Positions 1 to 8,429 of a stretch of DNA of 64,000 nt are shown one piece after another. Every line of letters begins with the position of its first letter. Within the stretch, counting starts at the first letter, position 1. Both the position numbers and the translations under genes were made by a program. A model generated the notes under the pieces. The model saw only the letters and a program-made list of their open reading frames with translations. It was not told the origin of the DNA and made no database searches. The stretch is taken from positions 1 to 64,000 of the forward strand of contig NZ_OY760503.1 of NCBI RefSeq assembly GCF_963663645.1. The letters run 5' to 3'. Source of the DNA: an uncultured Trichococcus sp. GTDB lineage: Bacteria > Bacillota > Bacilli > Lactobacillales > Aerococcaceae.

Positions 1-7
1 AGAACAA

Positions 8-57
8 GGACCGAAACGCTGCCCCCCATTGGCCAGCATTTCGGTCTTCTTTTTTTG
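8..57 (+). terminator. Intrinsic terminator of the gene left of the window
   Basis: Inverted arms GACCGAAACGCTG and CAGCATTTCGGTC are followed by a run of T. It probably ends a plus-strand gene lying before position 1. Confidence 0.8.
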
Positions 58-204
58 TTTTTTTCGCTCTTTCGAATTTACGCATCTTTCCGCTCATTTT
101 GCCCCATTTTTGCAACAACTCTCTGCCCAGTTTACGGAGAATTGTCTCCCGGATCGGCATAGAATAAGGACATCAAGAGAAACAAAGAGACGAGGTCGAG
201 CGTT

Positions 205-891
205 ATGAGCGAAATATGCTACCGAAACGAATTCAAACACGAAATTTCCCAAAAAAACAAAGTCATCCTCACAAGTCGGCTGAGAAAGTTCCTGAAACAT
301 GACGAGAATTCAGTAGGCAACAGCTACAGCATCAGGAGTCTCTATTTTGACACCCTTTATGATGATGCCTATTGGGACAAAGAGGATGGCCGAAGCTACC
401 GCGAAAAATTCCGGATCCGTTATTACAACAATGACGCTTCCTTTATCCGTCTGGAGAAAAAAGTCAAGGACGGCGCAGTCGGTTATAAACAGAGCGCCTG
501 CATCACGAAAGACATGGCCGAACAGCTTATCCAAAAAAAATATGACTGCCTTGCTGATGCCAGCCATCCTTTGCTGCAGGAATTCTATGCCAAGTGCAAA
601 AGCCAATGCATGGAACCGAAAGTGATCATCACTTACGAACGGGAAGCCTTCGCCTATGGCCCCGGGAACACGCGCATCACACTGGATTTTGATATGCACG
701 CCAGCACGCAAGTATCCTCTTTCTTCCATGATGGCCGTATCGGAATAAGGGAGCCTGGGATCGACTGCGTGCTGGAAGTCAAATTCGACAACTATCTGCC
801 GGAATGGATCCAAAGTCTGGTGCAGACAGAAGAGACCAACAGCACCTCGCACTCAAAATACGTCATCGGAAGACACCTAAACCAAATTTAA
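205..891 (+). CDS. VTC domain protein, probable polyphosphate polymerase
   Basis: A 228-residue protein with the charged beta-tunnel pattern of VTC domains (yeast Vtc4-like). It opens with YRNEFKHEIS, followed by RSLYFDT, YREKFRIRYYN and RLEKKVK, then a late VLEVKFDN segment. These Arg/Lys/Glu strands line the catalytic tunnel in the family, which makes or binds polyphosphate from nucleoside triphosphate. There is no signal peptide or membrane segment, so it should act at the inner face of the membrane. The next gene encodes a DUF4956 membrane protein, and VTC plus DUF4956 is a recurrent bacterial pair, often with a CotH kinase that is absent here. Start ATG 205 has a modest GACGAGG site. Family assignment is firm; polymerase activity is inferred. 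Confidence 0.85.
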   Translation: MSEICYRNEFKHEISQKNKVILTSRLRKFLKHDENSVGNSYSIRSLYFDTLYDDAYWDKEDGRSYREKFRIRYYNNDASFIRLEKKVKDGAVGYKQSACITKDMAEQLIQKKYDCLADASHPLLQEFYAKCKSQCMEPKVIITYEREAFAYGPGNTRITLDFDMHASTQVSSFFHDGRIGIREPGIDCVLEVKFDNYLPEWIQSLVQTEETNSTSHSKYVIGRHLNQI

Positions 892-895
892 GAAA

Positions 896-1075
896 AGCTT
901 CACGGGTTCGTTCAGCCCTGAAAGAAATTTAGGAAATCTGGCCTCGCAACGTTCCCTACGGTCACCTTATACTGGGAATCTAAGGGATAAATCCCTAAGA
1001 TTCCCATGCAAATGAGCATCGTAGAGCGCAATGGGTCAGATTTATCTAATTTCCGAAGGGCTTACCCGTGAAGCT
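896..1075. repeat. 180-bp imperfect inverted repeat (long hairpin, MITE-like)
   Basis: The outer 12 bp AGCTTCACGGGT (896-907) is exactly complemented by ACCCGTGAAGCT (1064-1075). Pairing continues inwards with gaps (AGCCCT, GAAATT, AAATCTG stretches). A 32-bp near-perfect palindrome at 974-1005 (GGGAATCT arm) forms the tip. It fills most of the gap between the VTC and DUF4956 genes. It could be a non-autonomous mobile repeat or an intercistronic stem that tunes the downstream gene. A related short stretch (acccgtg-agctag) recurs near 1817, after the DUF4956 gene. Confidence 0.6.
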
Positions 1076-1133
1076 AGCCATCATTTAAGAAGCAGGAAAT
1101 ATTATTTAAAACCATACCAGGAGGAATATTGAA

Positions 1134-1808
1134 ATGACAACATTTACAGATATCTTAAAAAACAGCTTTTTGGAGGAAACGGCCGACTTTTCCATCACGG
1201 CGGCTTCGGTTTCGCTGCTGTCGGCGCTCTTCATCGGCCTGTTCATCTTCTTCATCTATAAAAAAACCTATGCCGGCGTCATGTATTCGAAACCCTTCAA
1301 CACGTCGTTGGTCCTATTGTCGGTACTGACGACTTTCGTCATCCTGGCCGTAACTTCCAACGTTGTGCTTTCCCTAGGTATGGTCGGTGCCCTTTCCATC
1401 GTCCGCTTCCGAACAGCCATCAAGGAACCGCTTGACCTGGTCTTCCTTTTCTGGTCGATCAGCGTCGGCATCATCCTGGGAGCTGGCTTGTATTCTCTGG
1501 CTTTCCTCGGATCGGCTTTCATCACTGTCATCCTGCTCGTACTGACAGGAAAGGTCGATTCTTCGGCCCCTTACATCTTGATGCTGCAGTTGGAGAATGA
1601 GAACGCCGAATTACAGGCTACCGAAATCATCAAAAACCGCTTCGGCAAAGTCATCGTAAAATCCAAGAGCATCACGGACGGTCAACCGGAATTGATCTAT
1701 GAAGTAAAAGTCAAAAACAACGAAACAAGCTTCATGAATGAATTGAGCGCCATCGAAGGCGTCCAGAACGCCACATTGGTCAGCTACAACGGCAACCAAG
1801 CAGGCTAG
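1134..1808 (+). CDS. DUF4956 family membrane protein
   Basis: A 224-residue integral membrane protein. Hydrophobic segments are visible near residues 25-45, 58-80, 103-122 and 125-140. The conserved DUF4956 core VGALSIVRFRTAIKEP lies just after the second segment. The C-terminal 80 residues are soluble and begin with the sequence YILMLQLEN; this part looks like a small alpha/beta domain. ATG 1134 follows a strong CCAGGAGGAATATTGAA site. DUF4956 proteins habitually neighbour VTC-domain proteins, as here, and are thought to form a membrane partner in polyphosphate metabolism or in surface assembly with CotH proteins. That role is inference; the family call is solid. Confidence 0.85.
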   Translation: MTTFTDILKNSFLEETADFSITAASVSLLSALFIGLFIFFIYKKTYAGVMYSKPFNTSLVLLSVLTTFVILAVTSNVVLSLGMVGALSIVRFRTAIKEPLDLVFLFWSISVGIILGAGLYSLAFLGSAFITVILLVLTGKVDSSAPYILMLQLENENAELQATEIIKNRFGKVIVKSKSITDGQPELIYEVKVKNNETSFMNELSAIEGVQNATLVSYNGNQAG

Positions 1809-1883
1809 GAAAAGCTAACCCGTGTAGCTAGACATTAACCGCAGATATTGACCAAAAAAAATACCCGACAGGAGAACTAAATC

Positions 1884-3758
1884 ATGAAAAATACTATAAT
1901 GAACTTAAAGAACAGACCCCTTACGCAAATCCTCACCCTGACAGGCAGCCTTGCCTTACTGACAGCTTGCTCTACTGAAGCGAGCACCACTACAGCATCC
2001 AGCGACGGCTCGACCACTGAGGCGACCGTTGCATCCACCCTTGTATCAGACTCCAGTTATTCAGCAAGCAACAGCACAGCCATCAGTTTTTCCGATCAAA
2101 CCATCACAGTCGACGGATCCGGAGCCGCTGCTGACGGCTCCATCCTGACCATCACGCAACCAGGCACATATATCCTCAGCGGAACCCTGAGCGAAGGCCA
2201 AGTCCGTGTCGAAACAGTCGATGAAGCTGATGTCCAGATCGTTCTCGATGGAGCTACGATTACGAATTCCACAGGAGCCGCAATCTTCGTGAAAAGCGCC
2301 AACTCCGCGACCATAACCTTGGCTGAAGGAACGACCAATACTTTAAGCGACGGAGAAACCTATACCTTCGAAGACAGTGAAGACGAACCGGATGCGACCC
2401 TGTTCAGCAAATCCGACCTCATCCTGAACGGAACGGGAACGTTGGTCGTCGATGCCAATTATGCTCACGCAATCAAAGGTAAAGATGATGTGACCATCGC
2501 AGAAGGTACCTATGACATCACTTCTGTAGGCGACGCAATCAAAGGCAGCGATTCGCTCTTCATCAGCTCCGGTACTTTCACGATTGATGCGGGCGGAGAC
2601 GGACTGCAGTCCACAAACGAGGAGGAAGAGGGCAAAGGAACCTTGACGATCGAATCCGGCACCTTCGCGATCACGGCAGCCTCTGACGGCATCCAAGCCG
2701 CAACCGATCTACAGATCCTTGGTGGCGACTTTACGATCACAACCGGCGGCGGCAGCGCGAACAGCAGTACCGAGAGCACTGCTTGGGGAACATGGGCAGC
2801 ACCTGCTGCAGAAGCAGCCACCACTACCACCGAGGAATCAACCAACGCCAAAGGTTTGAAAGCGACAGGCTCATTAGTGATTTCCGGCGGCACCTTCGTC
2901 TTGAATACATCCGATGATGCGCTCCATACCAATGACACGATCCAAATCACAGGCGGCGATTTCACGATCGCATCCGGGGATGATGGCATCCACGCCGACA
3001 ACACCTTGACAATCGATGACGGAACCATTAATATCAATCAAAGTTATGAAGGAATCGAGGCTACAGAAATCACTCTGAATGGCGGAGACATCACTTTGAC
3101 TACCTCAGATGATGGCATCAATGCCGCAGGCGGAAACGATGCGTCAGCCGTCAGCGGACGCCCTGGCGAAAACACGTTCACATCAACTGCAGAAGGAGCA
3201 GGACTCTTGACCATCAACGGCGGCACACTGGTGGTAAACGCGAGCGGCGACGGCCTCGACAGCAATGGCAGCATCGAAATGAACGGTGGCACCGTGATCG
3301 TCAACGGCCCGACCGACAGCATGAACGGTACCTTGGATTACGACAGCTCATTCAACATCAACGGCGGTACCCTGATCGGGGTCGGCAGTTCCGGAATGGC
3401 GATGAGCCCTTCTTCGACTTCCGCACAAAGCTTCCTGTTCACGTCTTCACTCCCATTGGCTGCGGATGAAGCCATCCAGATCACCGGTCCGGACGGAGAA
3501 GTGATCATGACTTTCGAAGCTTCGAAAACGGCCCAGTCCTTGGTATTCTCCAGTCCTGACTTGGTAAACGGCTCTGCATACACTATCACAACCGGTGGCA
3601 CAGTATCCGGCGACTCCACTACCGGCAGCTACGAAGATACGTCCTTCAGCGGCGGTTCATCCACAGTTGAGGTCAGCGCAACAACCGAAGCAAGCGGCGG
3701 ACAAATGGGCGGCATGGGCGGCAACGCAATGCCAATATCCGGTGCTTCCGTGAAATAA
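1884..3758 (+). CDS. Secreted lipoprotein with carbohydrate-binding beta-helical repeats
   Basis: A 624-residue protein with an N-terminal lipoprotein signal: a basic start, a hydrophobic stretch and lipobox LLTAC with Cys near residue 29. A Ser/Thr-rich linker follows. The long body consists of repeated GGTF/GGDFTI, SGDDGIHADNT and SDGIQAA turns, typical of the right-handed beta-helix carbohydrate-binding domain family (DUF4353) that accompanies CotH/VTC loci. The C-terminus is Gly/Met rich (GGQMGGMGGN), another common trait of these proteins. Start ATG 1884 has an ACAGGAGAAC site; the second Met at residue 6 is possible. It is probably anchored to the outer leaflet of the membrane. Ligand unknown. 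Confidence 0.8.
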   Translation: MKNTIMNLKNRPLTQILTLTGSLALLTACSTEASTTTASSDGSTTEATVASTLVSDSSYSASNSTAISFSDQTITVDGSGAAADGSILTITQPGTYILSGTLSEGQVRVETVDEADVQIVLDGATITNSTGAAIFVKSANSATITLAEGTTNTLSDGETYTFEDSEDEPDATLFSKSDLILNGTGTLVVDANYAHAIKGKDDVTIAEGTYDITSVGDAIKGSDSLFISSGTFTIDAGGDGLQSTNEEEEGKGTLTIESGTFAITAASDGIQAATDLQILGGDFTITTGGGSANSSTESTAWGTWAAPAAEAATTTTEESTNAKGLKATGSLVISGGTFVLNTSDDALHTNDTIQITGGDFTIASGDDGIHADNTLTIDDGTININQSYEGIEATEITLNGGDITLTTSDDGINAAGGNDASAVSGRPGENTFTSTAEGAGLLTINGGTLVVNASGDGLDSNGSIEMNGGTVIVNGPTDSMNGTLDYDSSFNINGGTLIGVGSSGMAMSPSSTSAQSFLFTSSLPLAADEAIQITGPDGEVIMTFEASKTAQSLVFSSPDLVNGSAYTITTGGTVSGDSTTGSYEDTSFSGGSSTVEVSATTEASGGQMGGMGGNAMPISGASVK

Positions 3759-3795
3759 ATATACATCAACAAAATATCTTTCCTAGCCGATCAAG

Positions 3796-3828
3796 CCGGA
3801 AAAGAGGCTAACCTTTCCCTCTTTCCGG
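3796..3828 (+). terminator. Stem-loop after the lipoprotein gene
   Basis: CCGGAAAAGAGG pairs with CCTCTTTCCGG around a short loop. There is no clear T-run, so it may attenuate rather than terminate before the serine hydrolase gene. Confidence 0.45.
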
Positions 3829-3865
3829 TCATTGACAGAAATTAGCCCAAGAAGAGGTACATGAT

Positions 3866-4834
3866 ATGAAAAAAAGAAAAAAACTAAAGAAAAAATATGC
3901 ACTTTTCCTGTCCACCCTGTTCCTTGCAGGCTGCGTCACGTTCCTACTGTGGGATTTGGCAAAATCCCAAGAAGGAGAAAGTTCCGCATCAACGCAGACC
4001 TTGATGATGGATGTCGCGTACGAGATTGATGAACTGCAGGCAGCAGATGAAGACAGTGCGTCAGAAGCGAATGCGATTCTCCAGAGCAGCACCATTTTGT
4101 CCCCTTCAGGCGAGGATTTGGCAGCGGGTTTGGCTGAGCTGAATGCAGCCTATCCTGACCAGCTTGGCTTTGTCCTCATCAACGAGCAGACCGGAGAAGC
4201 CGTCACGACCAATGAGTCCCGCATCTTCACAAGCGCTAGCCTTTACAAATTGTTTCTGACATATGCTATCCTTGTAAAGGTCGATGCGGGTGTACTCTCC
4301 TTGCAGGATCAGATGGCGGACGGGGCAACGATCGATGATTACCTGACCAGCACCATCACCGTTTCGGCAAATGAACCCGCAAAGGAACTCGCATACTTGA
4401 TCGGATGGGAAAATATCGAAACTTTCATCCATGATCAGGGATTCGTTTCCACGAGCTTCAACCCCTATCCGGAATCCGACGGCGTCTATTACAACGGCGA
4501 CCTGGAAACAACTCCAGCCGAAGTGGCCTACTTGTTGGAGCGCCTGTTGGACGGCGAATTGCTTTCAGAATCCAGCACAGCGTACTTTTTGGGCCTCTTG
4601 GGCGATCAGCAACTCGTCTATGCACTGAACACAGGCCTTACCGATGAAGTAACCTTTGCTCACAAAACCGGCTTGTTGGATGACGTATCCCATGACGCGG
4701 GCGTCCTGTCGATGGATGGTCAGAATTATATCGTAGCCGTCTTGACGGATGGTTGGCTAAACGCGACTGATGACGCCGCGCCGGTATTCGAGGGAATTGG
4801 CTCGGCCGTAATGACTTACCTGTATGCACAATAA
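3866..4834 (+). CDS. Membrane-anchored serine hydrolase, class A beta-lactamase fold
   Basis: A 322-residue protein. A lysine-rich start is followed by one hydrophobic segment (about residues 10-28, LFLSTLFLAGCVTFLLW), which acts as a signal anchor or possible lipoprotein signal at Cys 22. The extracellular part carries the three signatures of penicillin-recognising enzymes: SxxK as SASLYK near residue 125, an SxN-like SAN near 170, and KTG as HKTGLLDD near 266. Short class A-like family members are usually peptidoglycan-associated rather than drug-resistance enzymes. ATG 3866 has an AGAGGTACATGAT site. It is the last gene of the plus-strand surface cluster. Substrate not determinable here. 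Confidence 0.8.
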   Translation: MKKRKKLKKKYALFLSTLFLAGCVTFLLWDLAKSQEGESSASTQTLMMDVAYEIDELQAADEDSASEANAILQSSTILSPSGEDLAAGLAELNAAYPDQLGFVLINEQTGEAVTTNESRIFTSASLYKLFLTYAILVKVDAGVLSLQDQMADGATIDDYLTSTITVSANEPAKELAYLIGWENIETFIHDQGFVSTSFNPYPESDGVYYNGDLETTPAEVAYLLERLLDGELLSESSTAYFLGLLGDQQLVYALNTGLTDEVTFAHKTGLLDDVSHDAGVLSMDGQNYIVAVLTDGWLNATDDAAPVFEGIGSAVMTYLYAQ

Positions 4835-4851
4835 ACAGAAAAATATGACTT

Positions 4852-4893
4852 AAGCTTGGTCGTTCGGAATATTTTTCCGGACCACCAAGCTTT
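4852..4893 (+). terminator. Stem-loop after the serine hydrolase gene
   Basis: AAGCTTGGT pairs with ACCAAGCTT, with an inner CGGAA/TTCCG pairing, followed by a short TTTCGC tail. Confidence 0.6.
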
Positions 4894-5088
4894 CGCTATA
4901 CAGCAACGATTTCCAGAGGCTAATCCATGCGTCACAAATGTCGGTTCAGAAACATCACAAGGCTTATCGTTGGCTAATTCTCCTGAGTTGCGGTAAGGTA
5001 TAGAGGTACTATCTATTTGCTGACGTTATATTTTTTATAGCCAGCTCAAATTCAAGCCAGTACAGGTATACTTCCAGGAGGAAAACAT

Positions 5089-5691
5089 ATGAAATTACAA
5101 GTAGAGAAACGCGACAAGGTTGGCTCATCTGCAGCAAAGCGTGCACGATCGGACAAAAAACTCACTGCAATCATCTATGGTAAAGATGTTGAAGCCACTC
5201 CAGTATTACTTGACGCAAAAGATTTTGACGAAGTGCTCAAGCAATTAGGTAAAAATGCAATCTTTGAAGTCAGCATATCCGGCGGAAAAACGATGCAAGT
5301 CATCGTTAAGGATATCCAACAAGCTGCCTTGAAGAACCAAATCCAAAACGTAGAATTACAAGCTCTCACAAAAGGTCAAAAATTGACGATGACTGTTGCG
5401 ATTCACTTAGTCGGCAGCGAAGACATCAAAGAAGGTGTCTTGACCCAAACGTTGAATGAGTTGGAAATCGAAACGGACGCTGCCCATGTCCCTACCGAAT
5501 TCCAAATCGCCGTTAATGAAATGAATATCGGTGATACCCTGACGGTTGCCGATATCAAAGTCGATGCCGGTATTACGGTCCTTACGGAGGCGGAATCCGC
5601 TGTTGTCATCTTAGCAGCTCCTGCTACAGAAACAGTAGCCGAGGAAGAGGCTTCAACTGAAGCAGAAGCAGCTGAAAAAGCCGCTGAATAA
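5089..5691 (+). CDS. rplY: 50S ribosomal protein L25 / general stress protein Ctc
   Basis: A 200-residue protein with the two-domain TL5/Ctc layout. An N-terminal 5S-rRNA-binding L25 domain (about residues 1-95; VGSSAAKRARSDKKLTAIIYG, split by nothing odd) is followed by a C-terminal beta domain to about residue 180 (IPTEF-like HVPTEFQIAVNEMNIGDTL). It ends in an acidic, Ala/Glu-rich tail common in Firmicutes Ctc. It binds 5S rRNA in the large ribosomal subunit. ATG 5089 follows a strong CCAGGAGGAAAACAT site. It stands alone between two terminators. In Bacillus, ctc is a SigB stress gene; no SigB promoter was recognised upstream here. Confidence 0.93.
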   Translation: MKLQVEKRDKVGSSAAKRARSDKKLTAIIYGKDVEATPVLLDAKDFDEVLKQLGKNAIFEVSISGGKTMQVIVKDIQQAALKNQIQNVELQALTKGQKLTMTVAIHLVGSEDIKEGVLTQTLNELEIETDAAHVPTEFQIAVNEMNIGDTLTVADIKVDAGITVLTEAESAVVILAAPATETVAEEEASTEAEAAEKAAE

Positions 5692-5761
5692 TCATCAACT
5701 CAGAAAAGTGCAACGGCTTTGTTGATACACTTCTAAGTTTCACCAAATTCATCTACGCAAC

Positions 5762-5805
5762 AAAAAAGTTTCGGTTTTGAACGTCAAAAACCGAAACTTT
5801 TTTTG
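5762..5805 (+). terminator. Intrinsic terminator of rplY
   Basis: AAGTTTCGGTTTTTGA-type arms around GAACGTC, with a T-run on the plus strand; A-rich on the other side, so it may work both ways. Confidence 0.85.
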
Positions 5806-5837
5806 TCTGTCCAAAATCAAATCCTGAACCATATTGC

Positions 5838-6027
5838 TTACGAATCCTTCAAAGCAGCAAACAGCTCATGCCCATTGCTTTTTTCCAAATAGTTTTCCAG
5901 GAACCGCTGAGCCAAACTGCCTTTTTTGATGTTGGCTTGCGCAGCTTCGATGGAAAACCATTCCGCATGATCTACTTCATCCGTTATGCCATCTAGGCAC
6001 TCGTTCGCGACGATACAAAAACAACCC
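5838..6027 (-). pseudogene. C-terminal remnant of a Nudix hydrolase
   Basis: Reading leftwards from about 6027, one frame gives a C-terminal Nudix-like tail: EVDHAEWFSIEAAQ, then a polar helix and LEKSNGHELFAALKDS, then a stop at 5838-5840. The region with the Nudix box is absent. Upstream the frame runs straight into the terminator hairpin of the next gene and a stop. No start codon with a ribosome site fits. It is best read as a decayed, 5'-truncated gene of about 60 codons. The match is by eye to the typical 'D E V ... W ... E A' strand of MutT proteins, so family confidence is moderate. Confidence 0.5.
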
Positions 6028-6070
6028 GAAGAGTGAACATTCGAAAAAACGAATGCTCACTTCTCGGGTT
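6021..6070 (-). terminator. Terminator of the SRPBCC gene
   Basis: On the minus strand, CCCGAGAAGTGAGCATTCG pairs with its complement around a T6 loop and is followed by TTGTTTTTG. Confidence 0.75.
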
Positions 6071-6100
6071 GGATTTATGGATGACAACCTGGTTTCCTTT

Positions 6101-6550
6101 TTATTGTGCCGATTCGCAGATGGCTTTTATGTTTTCAAGTGTGTGTTGGGTCGAGTTTTCCTCCATTTTATCCGTTACGAGTTTGTCGAGGATTTTCGTG
6201 AACAGCGTTTCAGGCGGCACGCTGTCGATATCGAACGTCAGCTCCGTTCCTCCCTCTTTTGCAACATAGCGGCTGGTTTGCTTGGTCGGAAAACTCCCGG
6301 TGATGTTCCCTTTCCAGATTGCGCCCTCGTCAGTAAGCTGGCTTTCCGTCACTTCGATGGTGATCGGGAAATGGATGCCCATCATGGAATAGCTCGATTT
6401 GACGATCGTGCCTACTTCCCCTTTTCCGCTGATGCTTTCCGGTTCGGAAAGGCCGTTGTAGAAGTGTGACCAATTCTCAGGGTTGATTGTGTACTCGTAG
6501 ACTTTTTGGACTGGTGCATTGATGAAAATGGTTTTTTCAAAAGTAGCCAT
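6101..6550 (-). CDS. SRPBCC (START-like) family protein
   Basis: A 149-residue soluble protein. The start FEKTIFINAPVQKVYEYT is the hallmark first strand and helix of the SRPBCC/polyketide cyclase fold. It is followed by the WSHFYNGL helix and a helix-grip core (YSMMGIHFPITIEVTE), ending with a long C-terminal helix (LDKLVTDKMEENSTQHTLEN). Members bind hydrophobic small molecules, or lipids as in YndB/CoxG-type proteins. No catalytic residue can be named. ATG 6550 has a perfect AAAGGAGATAATCAATA site. It is monocistronic with its own terminator at 6021-6070. Confidence 0.8.
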   Translation of the reverse strand: MATFEKTIFINAPVQKVYEYTINPENWSHFYNGLSEPESISGKGEVGTIVKSSYSMMGIHFPITIEVTESQLTDEGAIWKGNITGSFPTKQTSRYVAKEGGTELTFDIDSVPPETLFTKILDKLVTDKMEENSTQHTLENIKAICESAQ

Positions 6551-6912
6551 TATTGATTATCTCCTTTCAAAATCCAAGCAGTGCTTTTCACTTCTTTGAC
6601 GTTAGGGATGGCCGGAAGGACAAAAAAACTTTGCGATTGCATTCCCCTCCAGGGAAATTCGGGCACTTGCCTTGTTCGTCTTTATTATACGCCTGTGTTG
6701 GCTATTATCAAAAAAGTATTACCGACTTTATTTGATAATATTTATGCGAATATTTTCAGCTGAGTAATCGTATCAGTTGTCCTATGTCCGTTATCGCACT
6801 AAAATAGGGTTATCAAGTGGAATAATTCCTTATGTATATCCACACTGTTTTTGGCCGCCCAGTTCAAATGCCTTCTGCTTCGGGAAGATGATTATCAAGT
6901 GAGGGGATCATA
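6551..6912. other. Intergenic region between divergent SRPBCC and DUF438 genes
   Basis: There is no ORF of note. It holds an inverted repeat TATTATCAAA...TTTGATAATA (about 6702-6742). The decamer TTATCAAGTG occurs twice, at 6810-6819 and 6892-6901, the second overlapping the DUF438 ribosome site. These could be operator elements for a redox or metal regulator; none was identified. Confidence 0.5.
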
Positions 6913-8145
6913 ATGGAAGAAGACGTCAAGAAAAGCACCCGGGAAGAGGAAATGGAGCACCGCCAAGCGATTTTGAAGGATCTGATTCTTCGCCTTCATG
7001 CAGGTGATGACTACGAACAGATCAAGAAGGAATTCAAGGAACATTTCGCGACGGTCAGCGCTCTCGAGATTTCGATGATGGAACGGAGATTGATCGAACA
7101 AGGCATCGCAGTCGAGGAAATCCAGCGCCTTTGCTCGATCCACGCCGCTTTGTTTGCCGATGCAGTGACCTACGGGCAGCCGCCCACTCCGGAGAGCGAA
7201 AAACCGGGGCATCCGATCCGGGTGCTTAAAGAAGAAAACGTAGCCATCGAAGCGACACTGGACCGGATTGCGCGCCTTCTGGCAAGCTATCTGGCAGATC
7301 CGGATCCAGATCTGAAAACCGGGTTGCTGAAGCAATTGGAAATCCTCTGGGGTTTCGAAAAACATTACGCGCGCAAAGAATACGCCATTTTCCCGATTAT
7401 GGAGCGCTATGGCATGACGGCCCCGCCGAAAGTGATGTGGGGCGTGGACGATGAAATCCGGGGATTGTACAAGAAATTCAGACGGATGTTGGAAGACGGA
7501 CAGCTCGACAACCTCAGAGTGGCTTTCGAAACGCTGCAGCAGGAAATGAAAGAAATGTTCATTAAAGAGGAAGACATCCTCTTGCCGATGGTGTTCGATT
7601 CATTCACTGAAGACGATTGGTTGAAGATTGCGGCTGAATCGGACGAAATCGGCTATTGCATCGTCCACCCGGAATCGCTGTGGAAGCCCGAACGCGCCAC
7701 TTTTGAAACAGAGGAAATGATGGGCTCCGTTCCGGAAGGCAACATCGCCTTCAGCACCGGATACCTCACGGTGAAGGAACTGGAGACTATGTTGAACCGA
7801 TTGCCGTTGGAGCTCACCTTCATCGACGCGGATGGGATCGTGAAATACTACAATGACGGACCGGAAGAGAAGATTTTCATGCGCACGAAATCCGCACTGG
7901 GGAGGGACGCCGAAAACTGCCATCCACCAAAAAGCGTCACACTCATGAAGCAACTGGTTTCGGACCTGAAATCCGGGAAAAAAAGTCAGGAAATCATGTG
8001 GTACGAAGAATCAGGGAAGTTCATCGTCGTGAACTATTGCGCTGTCCGGGATGCTGACGGTATTTTTATGGGCGTTCTGGAATACGTGCAGGAAGCGCAG
8101 GACATCCGTAGCTTGACCGGGGAAAAACGCCAACTGTCAGAGTGA
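6913..8145 (+). CDS. DUF438 domain protein: hemerythrin-like plus PAS sensor
   Basis: A 410-residue cytosolic protein with three parts. Residues about 15-80 form the DUF438 helical domain (LKDLILRLHAGDDYEQIKKE, LIEQGIAVEEIQRLCSIH). Residues 95-235 are a hemerythrin-like four-helix domain (HPIRVLKEEN, FEKHYARKEYAIFP, EEDILLPM), with His/Glu ligands suited to a di-iron or haem site. Residues 275-400 are a PAS-like domain (ELTFIDADGIVKYYND and a C-terminal IFMGVLEYVQ). The family occurs in anaerobic and facultative Firmicutes and is thought to sense O2, NO or redox state. It has no effector domain, so it probably works through a partner. ATG 6913 follows GAGGGGATCATA. Confidence 0.85.
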   Translation: MEEDVKKSTREEEMEHRQAILKDLILRLHAGDDYEQIKKEFKEHFATVSALEISMMERRLIEQGIAVEEIQRLCSIHAALFADAVTYGQPPTPESEKPGHPIRVLKEENVAIEATLDRIARLLASYLADPDPDLKTGLLKQLEILWGFEKHYARKEYAIFPIMERYGMTAPPKVMWGVDDEIRGLYKKFRRMLEDGQLDNLRVAFETLQQEMKEMFIKEEDILLPMVFDSFTEDDWLKIAAESDEIGYCIVHPESLWKPERATFETEEMMGSVPEGNIAFSTGYLTVKELETMLNRLPLELTFIDADGIVKYYNDGPEEKIFMRTKSALGRDAENCHPPKSVTLMKQLVSDLKSGKKSQEIMWYEESGKFIVVNYCAVRDADGIFMGVLEYVQEAQDIRSLTGEKRQLSE

Positions 8146-8224
8146 GGTCTGCTGTAACTTACTGTGGGCGGATGGGATTCCGGATGACGGTTTTCTTCGA
8201 TTAGAAACCGGATTTCATCATATG

Positions 8225-8350
8225 CTCCGGCGAGCACAGTTTCGCCGGAGGAGCGGGTAAACTTTTATCCCGTCCTCCGGTGAGGGTTCCTTTACCGGAG
8301 AAGAAGGCCGATTAGCAGTTGTTCTCCGATGAACGCACTCTTCACCGGAG
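8225..8350. repeat. Three tandem CTCCGG palindromes (family A)
   Basis: Palindromes CTCCGGYGA...TCRCCGGAG begin at about 8225, 8275 and 8323, a spacing of 49-50 bp, with unrelated linkers. The same family recurs near 13.4, 17.9 and 38.5 kb. All copies are intergenic. Confidence 0.75.
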
Positions 8351-8371
8351 ATTTCGCACTTTTCTCCAGAT

Positions 8372-8419
8372 AAAAAGTGGATGCCTCAATCATTTTTTGA
8401 TTGAAGCACCCACTTTTTT
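8372..8419. terminator. Bidirectional terminator, DUF438 / feo operon
   Basis: AAAAAGTGGATGCCTCAATC pairs with its near-complement ending CCCACTTTTTT, so T-runs face both ways between two convergent genes. Confidence 0.85.
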
Positions 8420-8429
8420 GCCATTCATT

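Noticed and set aside
2096-3619. Long minus-strand frames opposite the lipoprotein gene
   Set aside because: They result from the Thr/Ser/Gly-rich codon pattern of the real gene and have no starts or known motifs.
5040-5088. SigB-type promoter before rplY/ctc
   Set aside because: No GTTT...GGGTAT-like elements were seen in the upstream region.
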